From Baffinella frigidus (Eukaryota > Cryptophyceae > Cryptomonadales > Baffinellaceae), in the NCBI GenBank assembly GCA_026770585.1, contig MU647450.1, positions 103,945-114,909 on the forward strand: a stretch of DNA of 10,965 nt. The letters are read 5' to 3'. Of the stretch, positions 7,058-10,403 are shown piece by piece. Below the pieces are notes generated by a model, which saw nothing but the letters and a program-made list of their open reading frames with translations, did not search any database and was not told where the DNA came from. Numbering within the stretch: position 1 is the first letter of the stretch; each line of letters starts with the position of its first letter. The translations under genes and the position numbers were made by a program.

Positions 7058-9901
7058 TAGGTAGGCAGGTAGGTACGTAAGTAGGTAGGTAGGTAGACAG
7101 GTAGGTACATAGGCAGATAGGTAGGTAGGTAGGTAGGTAGGTAGGTAGGTAGGTAGGTAGGTAGGTAGGTAGGTAGGTAGGTAGGCAGGTAGGTAGGTAG
7201 GCAGGCAGGCAGTTGGGTGGTGGGGCTGAAAAGTGCCTGCTGAGGCGTGTGGGCATCGAGGCCTTGAGGGCAGGACATGAGAGAGAGGTTGGTAGGAGTA
7301 CCACGGCGACGTCGTGGTCGAGGACGCGCGCCAGGCCGAAGTCGGCGATCTTCACCACCAGCGTGTCCGGGTCGATCAGGATGTTCGCCGGCTGAGAAGG
7401 GCTTGAGGCTTCAGGGGTGCGGGTTTGGGGTTTAGGTTTTAGGTTTTAGGTTTTAGGTTTCAGGGTGTAGGGTTAAGGGTTCAGGGCTTAGGGTGTAGGG
7501 TGTAGGGTGTAGGTTTAAGGGTTCAGGGCTTAGGGTGTAGGGTGTAGGGTGTAGGGTGTAGGGTGTAGGGTGTAGGGTGTAGGGTGTAGGGTGTAGGGTG
7601 TAGGGTTAACCACCGCACCACCCACCCACCCTGTGTTCACCACATGCCACGCACAAGGAACGCTCGGGTGTGGTGATCATCGGGGGACATCACCCGTCAT
7701 TGATACCCAATCGACAGAAAAAATGCCGGAGGTGACCGGTCAGCCCCCAGCTTGGTCAGGCCCGGATGCAGCGCTGGGCCAGTCCCGGGGCACTACACAA
7801 ATGATTTGCACCAGGATAAGATAAAGGCAACCTCGCGCCTGGTACATTACTTGATCAGCCCCGGGGTGAACCGGGGTTCTAAATCGCGCCCCCGCACCAC
7901 CACGTTCATAGGCTAACGTCCTGAAAACCGGGTAGTTAAGCCTACGGTATTGCTGTAGGGGCCTAGGGGGGTCCTACGAAACATTAGGTCCTGGGAGCCC
8001 TACGCCGGGCGGAGAGTCCGCACAGCGGACTTCGAAGGGGGTCTGAATAACCCCTAAGAGATGAGACCTGGGACCCTACGGCAGGCAACCCGTAGGAACT
8101 TAGGGGGGTTCCTACGGATAAGGTAACGGAAACTCGGCCCGATTTGGGCCGAAAATCCCTTGGTAGCCCGCTCTGGGTTGGGCAGAGGAGACCTCAAGGA
8201 CCTCGAACTTCACCCGGTTGGCTAGGGGTTAGGGGTTAGGGGTGAGGGGTGAGGTGTTGGGGGTGAGGGGTTAGGGGCGAGGGGTTAGGGGTTAGGGGTT
8301 AGGGGTTAGTATCCTCCTGCCGGTCTGAAGGCAATATTATTCCTTTAGGTGATCCGTTTAGGGTAGTTTTATCCTGTAGTAAAAATCTCAAGATTTCATC
8401 GCAGCTCGAATTGCTTTGACGGATTCTGGAGCTGAAGGCCACATCTCGAGGATCTGCGCTTTCAGATTTTTTAAAAGATGCAACTTAGAGGTGAAATTCA
8501 GCAGAATACCGGTAACCTCCATTTATGACTTGTGAAATCAAATCGGCAAGAGGATAGTAGGGTTCAGGGGGGCGTCTTGCCACTCGAGAATGCTGGAGGC
8601 TCCTATTTAAATGTGGGTGTGTAAACATTTGTATCAGGATTGCCCTCGTGACTGTGCTAATTTCGCAGAGTTACGTGACGAACCTCACGAAAGTGACTAC
8701 ACAAATGCCCACGAGTAAAAGCACACGGTTTTAATTAGGCCCCTCTAGCATTCTCGTGTGGGGCGCGGACCTTAAGGTCGCGATGGATGACGCAGGAGCG
8801 GTGCATGAACTTTACCCCCTGTTTTCGCGCCACCCACCGTCAGCCCCCCCGCCGTCAGCACCCCGTCAGCACGTCAGCCACCCCGTCAGCGCTGACCGTT
8901 ACCGTCAGCGCTGACCTGTCAGCGCTGTCAGCACGGACAACACTTGGCATGGCGCGCGCTGCCGCTCATTTCCAAAGCGCCTGCAGCGATTGCGCCACGC
9001 TGTCGTGCCCTCCCCACTTGAGCAGTGACACCGACCCTCCCCCCCGCACTCCTGCTTGCTCATACCCCTCCGGGACTCGACAAGACACGCGCTGTCCCAC
9101 GGAGGACACGCAACGGAGCCGCCCCCACGCGCCCCCACTGCACCGCGTGGCCCTGTCCCGCACACGAGACAAGCACGCGCGCTTGCCACCACTTTGCCGT
9201 TTCATGCGCAGAGGGGCGTTCAGGTTGCAGGGGGTGGCAGACCTCGCAGAGTTGGAGCATGACAGTCTTGATCTCGTCTTCGGTTAGGTACCGGTCCAGC
9301 GCCTCGAACTTGTGCAGATCCATCCCTGTGCGCGGAGGAGTGAGAACCACGCGGCAGGTGCGAGTGCGCCCGGTTTTATTTGGGGGGGGGGGAGGGGAGC
9401 ACCTCCGTACTCGAACATGACATACATTGTCCGGATTTGCGCAGGGGCGTCGACGGGGTTGATGACGTTGAGCAGCCGCACAATGTTGGCGTGCCGCAGC
9501 CTCTTGAGAATGGAGATCTGCACCCCATTCGAACACCGCAATCACGACTCTGCCCCCCCGAGCAAGCGCAAGTGTGCTGGGGAGCAGGACACCACGTCAC
9601 CTCGCGGAGGATGCGGAGCGCGTCCGTCTTGGAGATGAACACATCCTCGATGCGCTTGACAGCTACCTCCTCCTCGTCCTCGTGGTCGGTGGCCCTGCAC
9701 ACGCAGCCATACGCGCCGGCGCCGAGCACCTGTGTTGCGGATCCCCGAACTCTGTCAGCACTGGTCAGCGCTCTCTTGCAAGCAGAGGGGGGGCGGGCGG
9801 GGGACCTTGTTCAGTTCGTAGCGCTTGGGGAGCTTCCACACTTGGTCCTTAACTGTCCACGTTCCGTTGCCATTCTTCACAAGCGGCGTCTCGCGGGACA
9901 T
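319..9901 (-). CDS. MAP kinase, atypical MAPK2-like (CMGC Ser/Thr kinase), 17 exons
   Basis: Spliced CDS, minus strand, as complement(join of 319-409, 1141-1203, 1721-1758, 2251-2346, 2596-2677, 3241-3314, 3832-3894, 4569-4628, 5020-5160, 5571-5616, 5982-6085, 7302-7391, 8771-8818, 9243-9325, 9403-9517, 9601-9729, 9806-9901). It totals 1,419 nt, 472 residues plus TGA, with all phases consistent. Motifs by residue: glycine loop LGAGAYGCV 34-42; VAVK lysine K57; alpha-C Glu probably E75; gatekeeper F110; HRDLKPAN 153-160 with catalytic D155; DFG 174-176; activation motif S215-E216-H217; RWYRAPE 221-227; DNWSIGC 240-246; [10 protein letters not shown] insert near 267-276; GTPTKEE near 298-304; R356 and HPYL 365-368. 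Residues 378-472 form a charged, helix-prone tail ending with a FHTEI motif. From family knowledge, this set and the long DFG-to-SEH insert resemble Pfmap-2/TgMAPK2 (normally TSH) more than classical TEY ERKs. It should phosphorylate Ser/Thr-Pro substrates; pathway and localisation cannot be read from sequence. Splice sites are my inference from motif continuity. Confidence 0.9.
459..543. mobile_element. 85-bp fold-back element, copy A
   Basis: Arms 459-485 and 518-543 are inverse of each other (core TCTGGCAACGAAA and TTACTACAC) with one mismatch and one bulged base. It lies in intron 16 exactly between exon 17 and its upstream echo. A related element is at 658-738. Confidence 0.75.
547..616 (-). 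repeat. Echo of exon 17 with its own acceptor (possible alternative terminal exon)
   Basis: Bases 547-613 match exon 17 bases 343-409 at about 59 of 67 positions, and an ACCAG acceptor lies at 614-618. The frame is intact and keeps FHAEI in place of FHTEI. It runs into the fold-back element and stops a dozen or so codons later. It could be spliced to exon 16 in frame. Confidence 0.85.
632..763. mobile_element. Fold-back element, copy B (core 658-738)
   Basis: Arms TCAACGAAATTTAGTACAC (663-681) and 714-731 are inverse and share ACGAAATTTA and TACAC with copy A at 459-543. Weaker inverse similarity extends outwards to about 632 and 763 (TCTCAGA on each side). It lies in intron 16. Confidence 0.65.
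764..997. other. Intron 16 interior without recognised feature
   Basis: GC-rich intron sequence with short homopurine and homopyrimidine runs. Open frames here show no recognisable protein and no plausible codon bias, so I see no gene. Confidence 0.5.
998..1013 (-). repeat. Echo of exon 16 3' part (16 bp)
   Basis: GTCGTATTTCTTCTCG here is identical to 1143-1158 near the 3' edge of exon 16. The telomere-like array 1017-1140 lies exactly between the two copies, so the array looks inserted with a 16-bp duplication. Confidence 0.75.
1017..1140 (+). repeat. Telomere-like TTTAGGG/TTCAGGG array in intron 16
   Basis: Degenerate tandem TTTAGGG and TTCAGGG units, with the G-rich strand on +. In gene sense the array begins directly at the exon 16 donor (GTTAACCCC). 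It is bounded by a 16-bp direct repeat. Confidence 0.9.
1141..1203 (-). CDS. MAPK exon 16 (residues 422-443)
   Basis: Encodes [20 protein letters not shown] flanked by two split arginines (AG|G on both sides). Acceptor GGCAG|GTC and donor ACAG|GTTAAC. The sequence is alpha-helical and charged. The intron after it begins at once with telomere-like repeat. Confidence 0.75.
1243..1282. repeat. Hairpin with perfect 13-bp stem in intron 15
   Basis: 1243-1255 (ACAACACCACCCG) and 1270-1282 are exact inverse copies with a 14-base loop. Confidence 0.7.
1319..1336 (-). repeat. Echo of exon 16 5' edge with acceptor
   Basis: GCGACTCCGACCTGGCA on + (about 1320-1336) matches 16 of 17 bases of the exon 16 acceptor junction around 1193-1209, including the CAG acceptor. 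It lies 127 bases upstream of the exon in gene sense. Confidence 0.65.
1442..1574. repeat. Cluster of three fold-backs in intron 15
   Basis: Hairpin 1: TAGACTATTG (1442-1451) with 1474-1483, plus an inner CCACT/AGTGG. Hairpin 2: TTGAAGCCCA (1502-1511) with 1517-1526. Hairpin 3: an exact 18-bp stem (1528-1545 with 1557-1574, 11-base loop). Hairpins 2 and 3 share the TTGAAGCCCA arm, so the unit has been duplicated. Confidence 0.8.
1721..1758 (-). CDS. MAPK exon 15 (residues 410-422)
   Basis: A 38-nt exon encoding [12 protein letters not shown] and part of Arg422. Acceptor TTCGCAG|GAG and donor TCAG|GTGCGT, phase 2. It has no domain support of its own. It is called because both splice sites are good and its phase links exons 14 and 16. 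Confidence 0.7.
1766..2003 (+). repeat. Telomere-like array in intron 14
   Basis: Degenerate TTTAGGG, TGTGGGG and GTCTAGG units, G-rich strand on +. In gene sense it ends at CCCTAACTTCGCAG, the acceptor of exon 15, so the repeat supplies the branch-like CTAAC and the acceptor tract. Confidence 0.9.
2010..2110. repeat. Fold-back of about 100 bp (AAGGGCTTTTCGG arms) in intron 14
   Basis: 2012-2024 is inverse to 2096-2109 with one extra base. Between the arms is a GGTTCAAACCC tRNA B-box-like motif without an A box, and a GCCCGGGC palindrome. Confidence 0.6.
2135..2227. repeat. Direct repeat CGTTCGA-AATGTTCTAGAACA (two copies)
   Basis: Copies at 2135-2154 and 2207-2227 differ by one inserted G. 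Each contains the palindrome GTTCTAGAAC. They flank about 50 bp just inside the exon 14 donor. Confidence 0.6.
2251..2346 (-). CDS. MAPK exon 14 (C-terminal helical tail; residues 378-409)
   Basis: Encodes [20 protein letters not shown] then [12 protein letters not shown], a charged, probably helical or coiled-coil segment. Acceptor TTCCCAG|GCA; donor GAT|GTTTAA, phase 0. If the donor is not used, the frame reads one valine and stops at TAA (2247-2245), giving a shorter 410-residue kinase. The stop inside the donor region could therefore be a real alternative end. Confidence 0.78.
2347..2595 (+). repeat. Intron 13: an intron made almost wholly of telomere-like repeat
   Basis: All but a few bases of this 249-bp intron are degenerate GGGGTTT and TTTAGTG units. 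In gene sense the donor is GC (AAG|GCAAACC) and the acceptor is CCCCTTCCCAG|GCAAAA. The sequence AGGCAAA occurs at both exon-intron borders, a 7-bp direct repeat of target-site-duplication type. Confidence 0.85.
2596..2677 (-). CDS. MAPK exon 13 (subdomain XI, HPYL; residues 350-377)
   Basis: Encodes [18 protein letters not shown] and AGARAIKTK, with invariant R356 and HPYL at 365-368, which closes the kinase domain. Acceptor ACGCAG|GTTTC. No GT lies at the 3' edge; the only workable donor is GC (AAG|GCAAAC), in phase 0 with exon 14. Confidence 0.92.
2794..2857 (-). repeat. Echo of exon 13 with acceptor
   Basis: In gene sense it starts at TTTCAG|GTTTCTGG and matches about 34 of the first 40 bases of exon 13. 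It reads [13 protein letters not shown] versus [13 protein letters not shown], then diverges and reaches a stop (TAA) after CTACTTGGC. The HPYL motif is lost, so it cannot replace exon 13 without truncating the kinase. Confidence 0.85.
2858..3240. other. Intron 12 interior, no feature seen
   Basis: AT/GC-balanced sequence without telomere-like arrays, strong inverted repeats or recognisable coding potential. Confidence 0.5.
3241..3314 (-). CDS. MAPK exon 12 ([17 protein letters not shown]; residues 326-350)
   Basis: Encodes [20 protein letters not shown] and IGLLK, the usual MAPK segment before the subdomain XI arginine. The acceptor is ATCAAAG|GAG, weaker than the others; GGAG|CCG three bases later would also keep the frame. 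The partial copy at 3463-3495 keeps the same CAAAG|GA edge, which supports the chosen site. Donor CTCAA|GTACGC, phase 2. Confidence 0.9.
3325..3625 (+). repeat. Segmental tandem duplication with telomere-like TTCAGGG units and exon 12 edge
   Basis: Two degenerate copies of one block lie in tandem (about 3284-3455 and 3463-3625). Each holds the exon 12 edge (GAACTTCTCCTTGAG), a TTAGGTTTCAGGGGTTCAG-type stretch, and a GAGTTTCCTGGCT..AGGG end. The first copy also has an inner ~39-bp tandem repeat (about 3333-3410). Confidence 0.75.
3463..3500 (-). repeat. Echo of exon 12 5' edge with acceptor
   Basis: In gene sense CAAAG|GACCCTGTGGACC and onwards matches about 24 of the first 29 bases of exon 12 and reads [10 protein letters not shown] versus [10 protein letters not shown]. 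Similarity ends after TTCCC. It is the second copy of the segmental duplication described for this intron. Confidence 0.85.
3700..3825. mobile_element. 126-bp fold-back element at the exon 11 donor
   Basis: CCACGCCAGAGGCCTCGA (3700-3717) is the exact inverse of 3808-3825. In gene sense the right arm starts at position +7 of intron 11 (donor GTCCTG). An inner GACGCC/GGCGTC pair could form a second stem. No coding capacity. Confidence 0.75.
3832..3894 (-). CDS. MAPK exon 11 (residues 305-325)
   Basis: Encodes [20 protein letters not shown] plus K, corresponding to the variable alpha-G to alpha-H linker (VIKYI...FP in Pfmap-2). Acceptor GAACAG|GTT directly follows a CCCCAAA telomere-like run; donor AAG|GTCCTG, phase 0. 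Confidence 0.91.
3899..4012 (+). repeat. Telomere-like GGGGTTT/GGGATTT array in intron 10
   Basis: Regular 7-base GGGGTTT and GGGATTT units, G strand on +, abutting the exon 11 acceptor (CCCCGAACAG). A short inverted CCCCAAACCCTAA unit closes its far end, next to the exon 11 echo. Confidence 0.9.
4014..4041 (-). repeat. Echo of exon 11 5' edge with acceptor
   Basis: In gene sense TTACAG|GTTGCCGCGCTC and onwards reads VAALDAG, as in exon 11, with one mismatch in the first 22 bases, then runs into telomere-like repeat. The array at 3899-4012 sits exactly between the echo and exon 11. Confidence 0.85.
4165..4330. repeat. Dispersed TCTCAAGTTGACA motifs
   Basis: CTCAAGTTGAC occurs at about 4174, 4193 and 4280. 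Related CTCAAAGTTGACA lies near 5965 and an inverted CTCAACTTGAGAATA near 5702. The downstream TGCGGTACAAAT block (about 4301) recurs at about 5882 in intron 7, so introns 7 and 10 share a repeat family. Confidence 0.55.
4401..4568. mobile_element. 168-bp fold-back element ending at the exon 10 donor
   Basis: Arms of about 28-40 bp: GCGACGATACCCTGCACCTC with the following AAATCGAC (4416-4443) pairs with 4530-4557, and weaker pairing continues outwards to the exon edge. The gene-sense left terminus is the splice donor itself (GAG|GTACGCACCCCGCGAC). An inner perfect 8-bp hairpin lies at 4472-4490. Confidence 0.75.
4569..4628 (-). CDS. MAPK exon 10 (DQLNTIF..GTPT; residues 285-304)
   Basis: Encodes [20 protein letters not shown], the conserved segment that follows the CFPL insert in MAP kinases. 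Acceptor GGCAG|GAC and donor GAG|GTACGC, both phase 0. The donor coincides with the end of a fold-back element filling 4401-4568. Confidence 0.95.
4645..4780 (+). repeat. Minisatellite in intron 9 (about 3 x 42 bp)
   Basis: Units of the form CAGGATAGAGTCTAGCGG, TATCAGGATGGAGGCTAGA repeat with small changes (for example TCTAAAGG for TCTAGCGG). Confidence 0.75.
4781..5019. other. Rest of intron 9, no feature seen
   Basis: Mixed-composition intron sequence without a recognised repeat family or coding signal. Confidence 0.4.
5020..5160 (-). CDS. MAPK exon 9 (alpha-F and CMGC insert; residues 238-284)
   Basis: Encodes [20 protein letters not shown], then a basic stretch (VERRARR), then [13 protein letters not shown] and TSNTCFK. 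D240 is the structural Asp of the alpha-F helix. The extended ELLN...PLFPG...CFPL region matches the longer insert of MAPK2-type kinases, not the short ERK form. Acceptor CAACAG|TCG; donor AAG|GTCCCG, phase 0. Confidence 0.95.
5163..5192 (+). repeat. Short telomere-like run at the exon 9 acceptor
   Basis: GGGGTTTGGGGTTTGGGG on +, read as CCCCAAACCCCAACAG in gene sense, which forms the exon 9 acceptor. Confidence 0.85.
5358..5408 (+). repeat. Telomere-like GGGGTT runs in intron 8
   Basis: Irregular GGGGTTGGGGTT and GGGTTTTGGGGTT units, G strand on +. A further short run lies at about 5535-5562 by the exon 8 donor. Confidence 0.7.
5450..5505 (-). repeat. Echo of exon 8 donor plus inverted CAGG microsatellite fragment
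   Basis: TTTGGGCGGGACCT (5450-5463) is identical to 5559-5572 across the exon 8 donor. It is followed by ACCACCCAACTGCCTGCC, the inverse of the end of the intron 6 microsatellite near 7204-7221, and a CCTG repeat. Confidence 0.65.
5571..5616 (-). CDS. MAPK exon 8 (YRAPE; residues 222-237)
   Basis: A 46-nt exon encoding [15 protein letters not shown]. It completes RWYRAPE with the G carried over from exon 7. Acceptor ACCAG|GTACCG and donor CAG|GTCCCG. The GGTAC at its 5' edge also occurs at the exon 7 donor, a short direct repeat flanking intron 7. Confidence 0.95.
5618..5668 (+). repeat. Telomere-like run at the exon 8 acceptor
   Basis: TTCAGGG and TTTAGGG units on +, which in gene sense read CCCTAAACCCTGAACCAG and create the exon 8 acceptor. 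Confidence 0.85.
5757..5789 (-). repeat. Echo of exon 7 3' edge with donor
   Basis: In gene sense CACATGAGCCAGCACG and onwards to CGCTG|GTACTTTC matches the end of exon 7 at about 24 of 29 positions, reading [10 protein letters not shown] versus [10 protein letters not shown], with an intact GT donor. It lies about 220 bases into intron 7. Confidence 0.85.
5821..5864. repeat. Fold-back in intron 7 (GGTCTCCTCA arms)
   Basis: GGTCTCCTCA (5824-5833) is inverse to 5852-5861. A weaker outer pair (CTATCT..CTGAGT near 5803 with ACTCAGATAG near 5931) encloses it, so most of the interval between exon 7 and its echo can fold. Confidence 0.65.
5982..6085 (-). CDS. MAPK exon 7 (activation segment with SEH motif; residues 188-222)
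   Basis: Encodes an acidic run ([13 protein letters not shown]), a proline run (PPPP) and [12 protein letters not shown]. The insert between DFG and the phosphorylation lip is about 38 residues. In Pfmap-2-type kinases a comparable acidic insert precedes TSH; here the position reads S215-E216-H217. Acceptor GCAG|GGG; donor CGCTG|GTACTG in phase 2. Confidence 0.94.
6090..6270 (+). repeat. Tandem and dispersed AGTCAAC repeats in intron 6
   Basis: ACGCAGAAGGATGAGTCAAC is repeated exactly at about 6129 and 6160. TGCGAACAAA with CGGATTAGTCAACC next to the exon 7 acceptor recurs at about 6218-6245, an echo of the acceptor side of this intron. Confidence 0.65.
6402..6450 (+). repeat. GA/CGAG-rich low-complexity tract
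   Basis: AGAGAGAGAG, GCGAGCGAGCGAG, then a run of A. Flanked by CAGCTTAT repeats (about 6383, 6466 and 6481). Confidence 0.8.
6497..6524. repeat. Near-perfect palindrome TTGACCATCAATT
   Basis: TTGACCATCAATT (6497-6509) is the exact inverse of 6512-6524 with a 2-base spacer. Confidence 0.75.
6536..6925 (-). repeat. Tandem degenerate copies of exon 6
   Basis: Copy 1 (about 6539-6629) matches exon 6 along its length with small deletions. It has a GT donor (ATG|GTACCC) and reads KIAFGLA versus KIADFGLA, so the DFG aspartate is deleted. Shorter copies follow at about 6697-6725, 6757-6808 and 6860-6925, built on AGCCCGAAGGCAATCTTCC and GTCGAGCAGGATGTGCTCGG. The shared later changes suggest copy 1 was itself re-duplicated. 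Confidence 0.85.
6638..6705 (-). mobile_element. Partial copy of the intron 5 fold-back element
   Basis: CACAAGAATGCTAGCGGGGC and the following bases match the inverse of the right arm of the element at 8580-8761 at about 28 of 33 positions. The inner CCTTTGTGTAGTAACT also has a counterpart there. It interrupts the exon 6 echoes. Confidence 0.65.
6994..7213 (+). repeat. GGCA/GGTA tetranucleotide microsatellite
   Basis: About 220 bases of GGCA and GGTA units in blocks (GGCA, mixed, GGTA, then GGCA). The minus-strand translation is a meaningless poly-Tyr-Leu-Pro-Thr run fused to exon 6. Confidence 0.97.
7302..7391 (-). CDS. MAPK exon 6 (PANIL, DFG; residues 158-187)
   Basis: Encodes [20 protein letters not shown] and then [10 protein letters not shown], giving the Mg-binding Asn160 and DFG at 174-176. 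Acceptor TCTCAG|CCG, one of the few acceptors not followed by G; donor GTG|GTACTC, phase 0. Several degenerate copies of this exon lie in the next intron (6536-6925). Confidence 0.94.
7410..7611 (+). repeat. Telomere-like GTGTAGG/TTTAGG array at the exon 6 acceptor
   Basis: Includes a homogeneous stretch of about ten GGGTGTA units (7540-7605), more regular than the other arrays, which suggests recent expansion. G strand on +; in gene sense it leads to GCCTCAAGCCCTTCTCAG, the exon 6 acceptor. Confidence 0.92.
7612..7935. other. Intron 5 middle part, no gene seen
   Basis: Mixed sequence with a few CCGGGGTGAACCGGGG-type short repeats (about 7860-7876). No coding signal in line with the kinase. 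Confidence 0.4.
7936..8117. repeat. CCTACGG/CTAGGGGGG repeat cluster with hairpins
   Basis: Two degenerate units each carry CCTGGGA.CCCTACG and TAGGGGGG.TCCTACG. Exact hairpins are AGTCCGC/GCGGACT (8015-8031) and CCGTAGGAAC/GTTCCTACGG (8090-8117). Motifs are shared with the fold-back at 176-280, a probable related family. Confidence 0.65.
8220..8309 (+). repeat. Telomere-like GGGGTTA array in intron 5
   Basis: About a dozen GGGGTTA and GGGGTGA units, G strand on +. This is a different unit spelling from the other arrays (TTAGGGG). Confidence 0.92.
8310..8579. other. Intron 5 unique sequence, no feature seen
   Basis: More AT-rich than its surroundings. I see no repeat, hairpin or coding signal of note. 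Confidence 0.4.
8580..8761. mobile_element. 182-bp fold-back (MITE-like) element at the exon 5 donor
   Basis: The left arm CCACTCGAGAATGCTGGAGG (8580-8599) matches the inverse of 8742-8761 at 18 of 20 positions, and weaker pairing continues inwards (GTGGG..CATTTGT with ACAAATGCCCAC). The right end is 9 bases from the exon 5 boundary. A partial copy is at 6638-6705. Confidence 0.8.
8771..8818 (-). CDS. MAPK exon 5 (catalytic loop HRDLK; residues 142-157)
   Basis: A 48-nt exon encoding [16 protein letters not shown], with catalytic base D155 and K157. Acceptor AACAG|GGG and donor AAG|GTCCGC, both phase 0. The reading ends exactly where PANIL of exon 6 must continue. A fold-back element begins about 8 bases inside the downstream intron. 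Confidence 0.95.
8838..8935 (+). repeat. CCGTCAGC / GCTGAC repeat in intron 4
   Basis: GTCAGC occurs eight times in under 100 bases, with two GTCAGCGCTGAC palindromes. A related TGTCAGCACTGGTCAGCG stretch is in intron 1 (about 9757-9774). Confidence 0.85.
9243..9325 (-). CDS. MAPK exon 4 (hinge and alpha-D/E; residues 114-141)
   Basis: Encodes [19 protein letters not shown] followed by KTVMLQLCE, matching the MAPK/CDK segment after the hinge. Acceptor CACAG|GGATG; donor GAG|GTCTGC, phase 0. Intron 3 on its 5' side is only 77 bp and has no telomere-like array. Confidence 0.94.
9403..9517 (-). CDS. MAPK exon 3 (alpha-C end to hinge; residues 76-114)
   Basis: Encodes [18 protein letters not shown] and later MYVMFEYG, the classic CMGC strand leading to the hinge. 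The gatekeeper position is Phe110, as in CDKs, instead of the Gln of ERK2. Acceptor GTGCAG|ATC; donor GGAG|GTGCTC in phase 1, completed by GG of exon 4 to give glycine. Confidence 0.95.
9601..9729 (-). CDS. MAPK exon 2 (glycine loop, ATP lysine, alpha-C; residues 33-75)
   Basis: Encodes [10 protein letters not shown], then an acidic DHEDEEE turn, then [10 protein letters not shown] with the ATP-anchoring lysine K57, and ends ALRILRE. Acceptor CACAG|GTG and donor GAG|GTGACG, both phase 0. The acidic stretch between the glycine-loop strand and VAVK is longer than in ERKs. The final Glu is the likely alpha-C salt-bridge residue, at the exon boundary. Confidence 0.95.
9806..9901 (-). CDS. MAPK exon 1 (start codon, residues 1-32)
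   Basis: ATG at 9901-9899 opens [15 protein letters not shown] and runs to LPKRYELNK just before the glycine loop. The donor AAG|GTCCCC matches exon 2 in phase 0. The [11 protein letters not shown] stretch is the strand that normally precedes the MAPK glycine loop. There is no earlier in-frame kinase-like sequence, so this ATG is the best start. No signal peptide or membrane segment is seen. Confidence 0.82.
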
Positions 9902-9995
9902 CGCCTCCGAGCTGGTTGGACCGTTGCTTAAGTCAACTGAGGTTCACTTTTGCTTGTACAATAAGTCTCAAATCTAAAAAGGGGGTATCTAAAAG
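9902..9995 (-). promoter_or_regulatory. Putative 5' leader and promoter-proximal region of the kinase gene
   Basis: Upstream of the ATG, in gene sense, there is a TTTAAAATAC stretch, then a CCCCCTTTTT pyrimidine run, then AACCTCAG ending at 9937, which would leave a 35-nt leader. The pyrimidine run followed by AG could be a spliced-leader trans-splicing acceptor if this is a dinoflagellate, and the AT-rich stretch could be a TATA-like element. Neither is proven by sequence. Confidence 0.25.
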
Positions 9996-10024
9996 TATTT
10001 TAAAGGGAATAGAAGGACACGAAA

Positions 10025-10203
10025 AAGCGTCGAGACATCGACGCTTCCGAAACTGAAGGGCATGTTATCTCAGTGTCCCACAGCAATGGTTCCAGTGGCT
10101 GATCACTGGAGCCATTGACCCGATCTTCGGATCGGCCGCGGCCCTTGGAACCATTGTTCCAGGACCATTTTCGCTCCAAAAGTGGACCCCCGTTTTGAGG
10201 GGT
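10025..10203. repeat. Chain of five hairpins upstream of the kinase gene
   Basis: Stems: 10025-10033 with 10038-10046 (exact, 4-base loop); 10084-10097 with 10104-10117 (14 bp with one G-T); 10120-10125 with 10130-10135, closed by a cTTCGg tetraloop; 10144-10151 with 10156-10163; 10165-10171 with 10179-10185. A further ACCCC/GGGGT pair is at 10186-10203. The density is far above chance. It may be a structured RNA or a hairpin-rich mobile element. No family is recognised. Confidence 0.7.
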
Positions 10204-10403
10204 GTCACGAATTTTGCGACCCCTATCTCCAGATCTGGCCACATGCAAGACAGTCATCACCCATCACGTGATCAACGGCTCCACCATTGTTTTGTGTTGG
10301 ACACCCAGTCACGTCCGAAATGTGTACTGTGATTTGGGTCGTCGGTACAAAAAGTTACTACTGGCACGTCCCATAAACAATATCGACTGCGGTCGAAAAA
10401 AAC
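10204..10403. other. Upstream region between hairpin chain and SINE-like unit
   Basis: No gene is recognised. It may be the body of the SINE-like element downstream of the tRNA-like head (minus strand), but I cannot define an end or tail. Confidence 0.3.

Noticed and set aside
6951-7301. Minus-strand frame with a long Tyr-Leu-Pro-Thr repeat after the DFG exon
   Set aside because: It is the translated GGCA/GGTA microsatellite read through the exon 6 donor; only 7302-7391 is coding.
8787-9287. 166-codon plus-strand open frame
   Set aside because: It lies antisense to exons 4 and 5 and crosses the GTCAGC repeat; no protein-like features.
10000-10260. 86-codon minus-strand frame over the hairpin chain
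   Set aside because: The sequence is explained by hairpins; no family is recognised, and it overlaps the palindromic stems.
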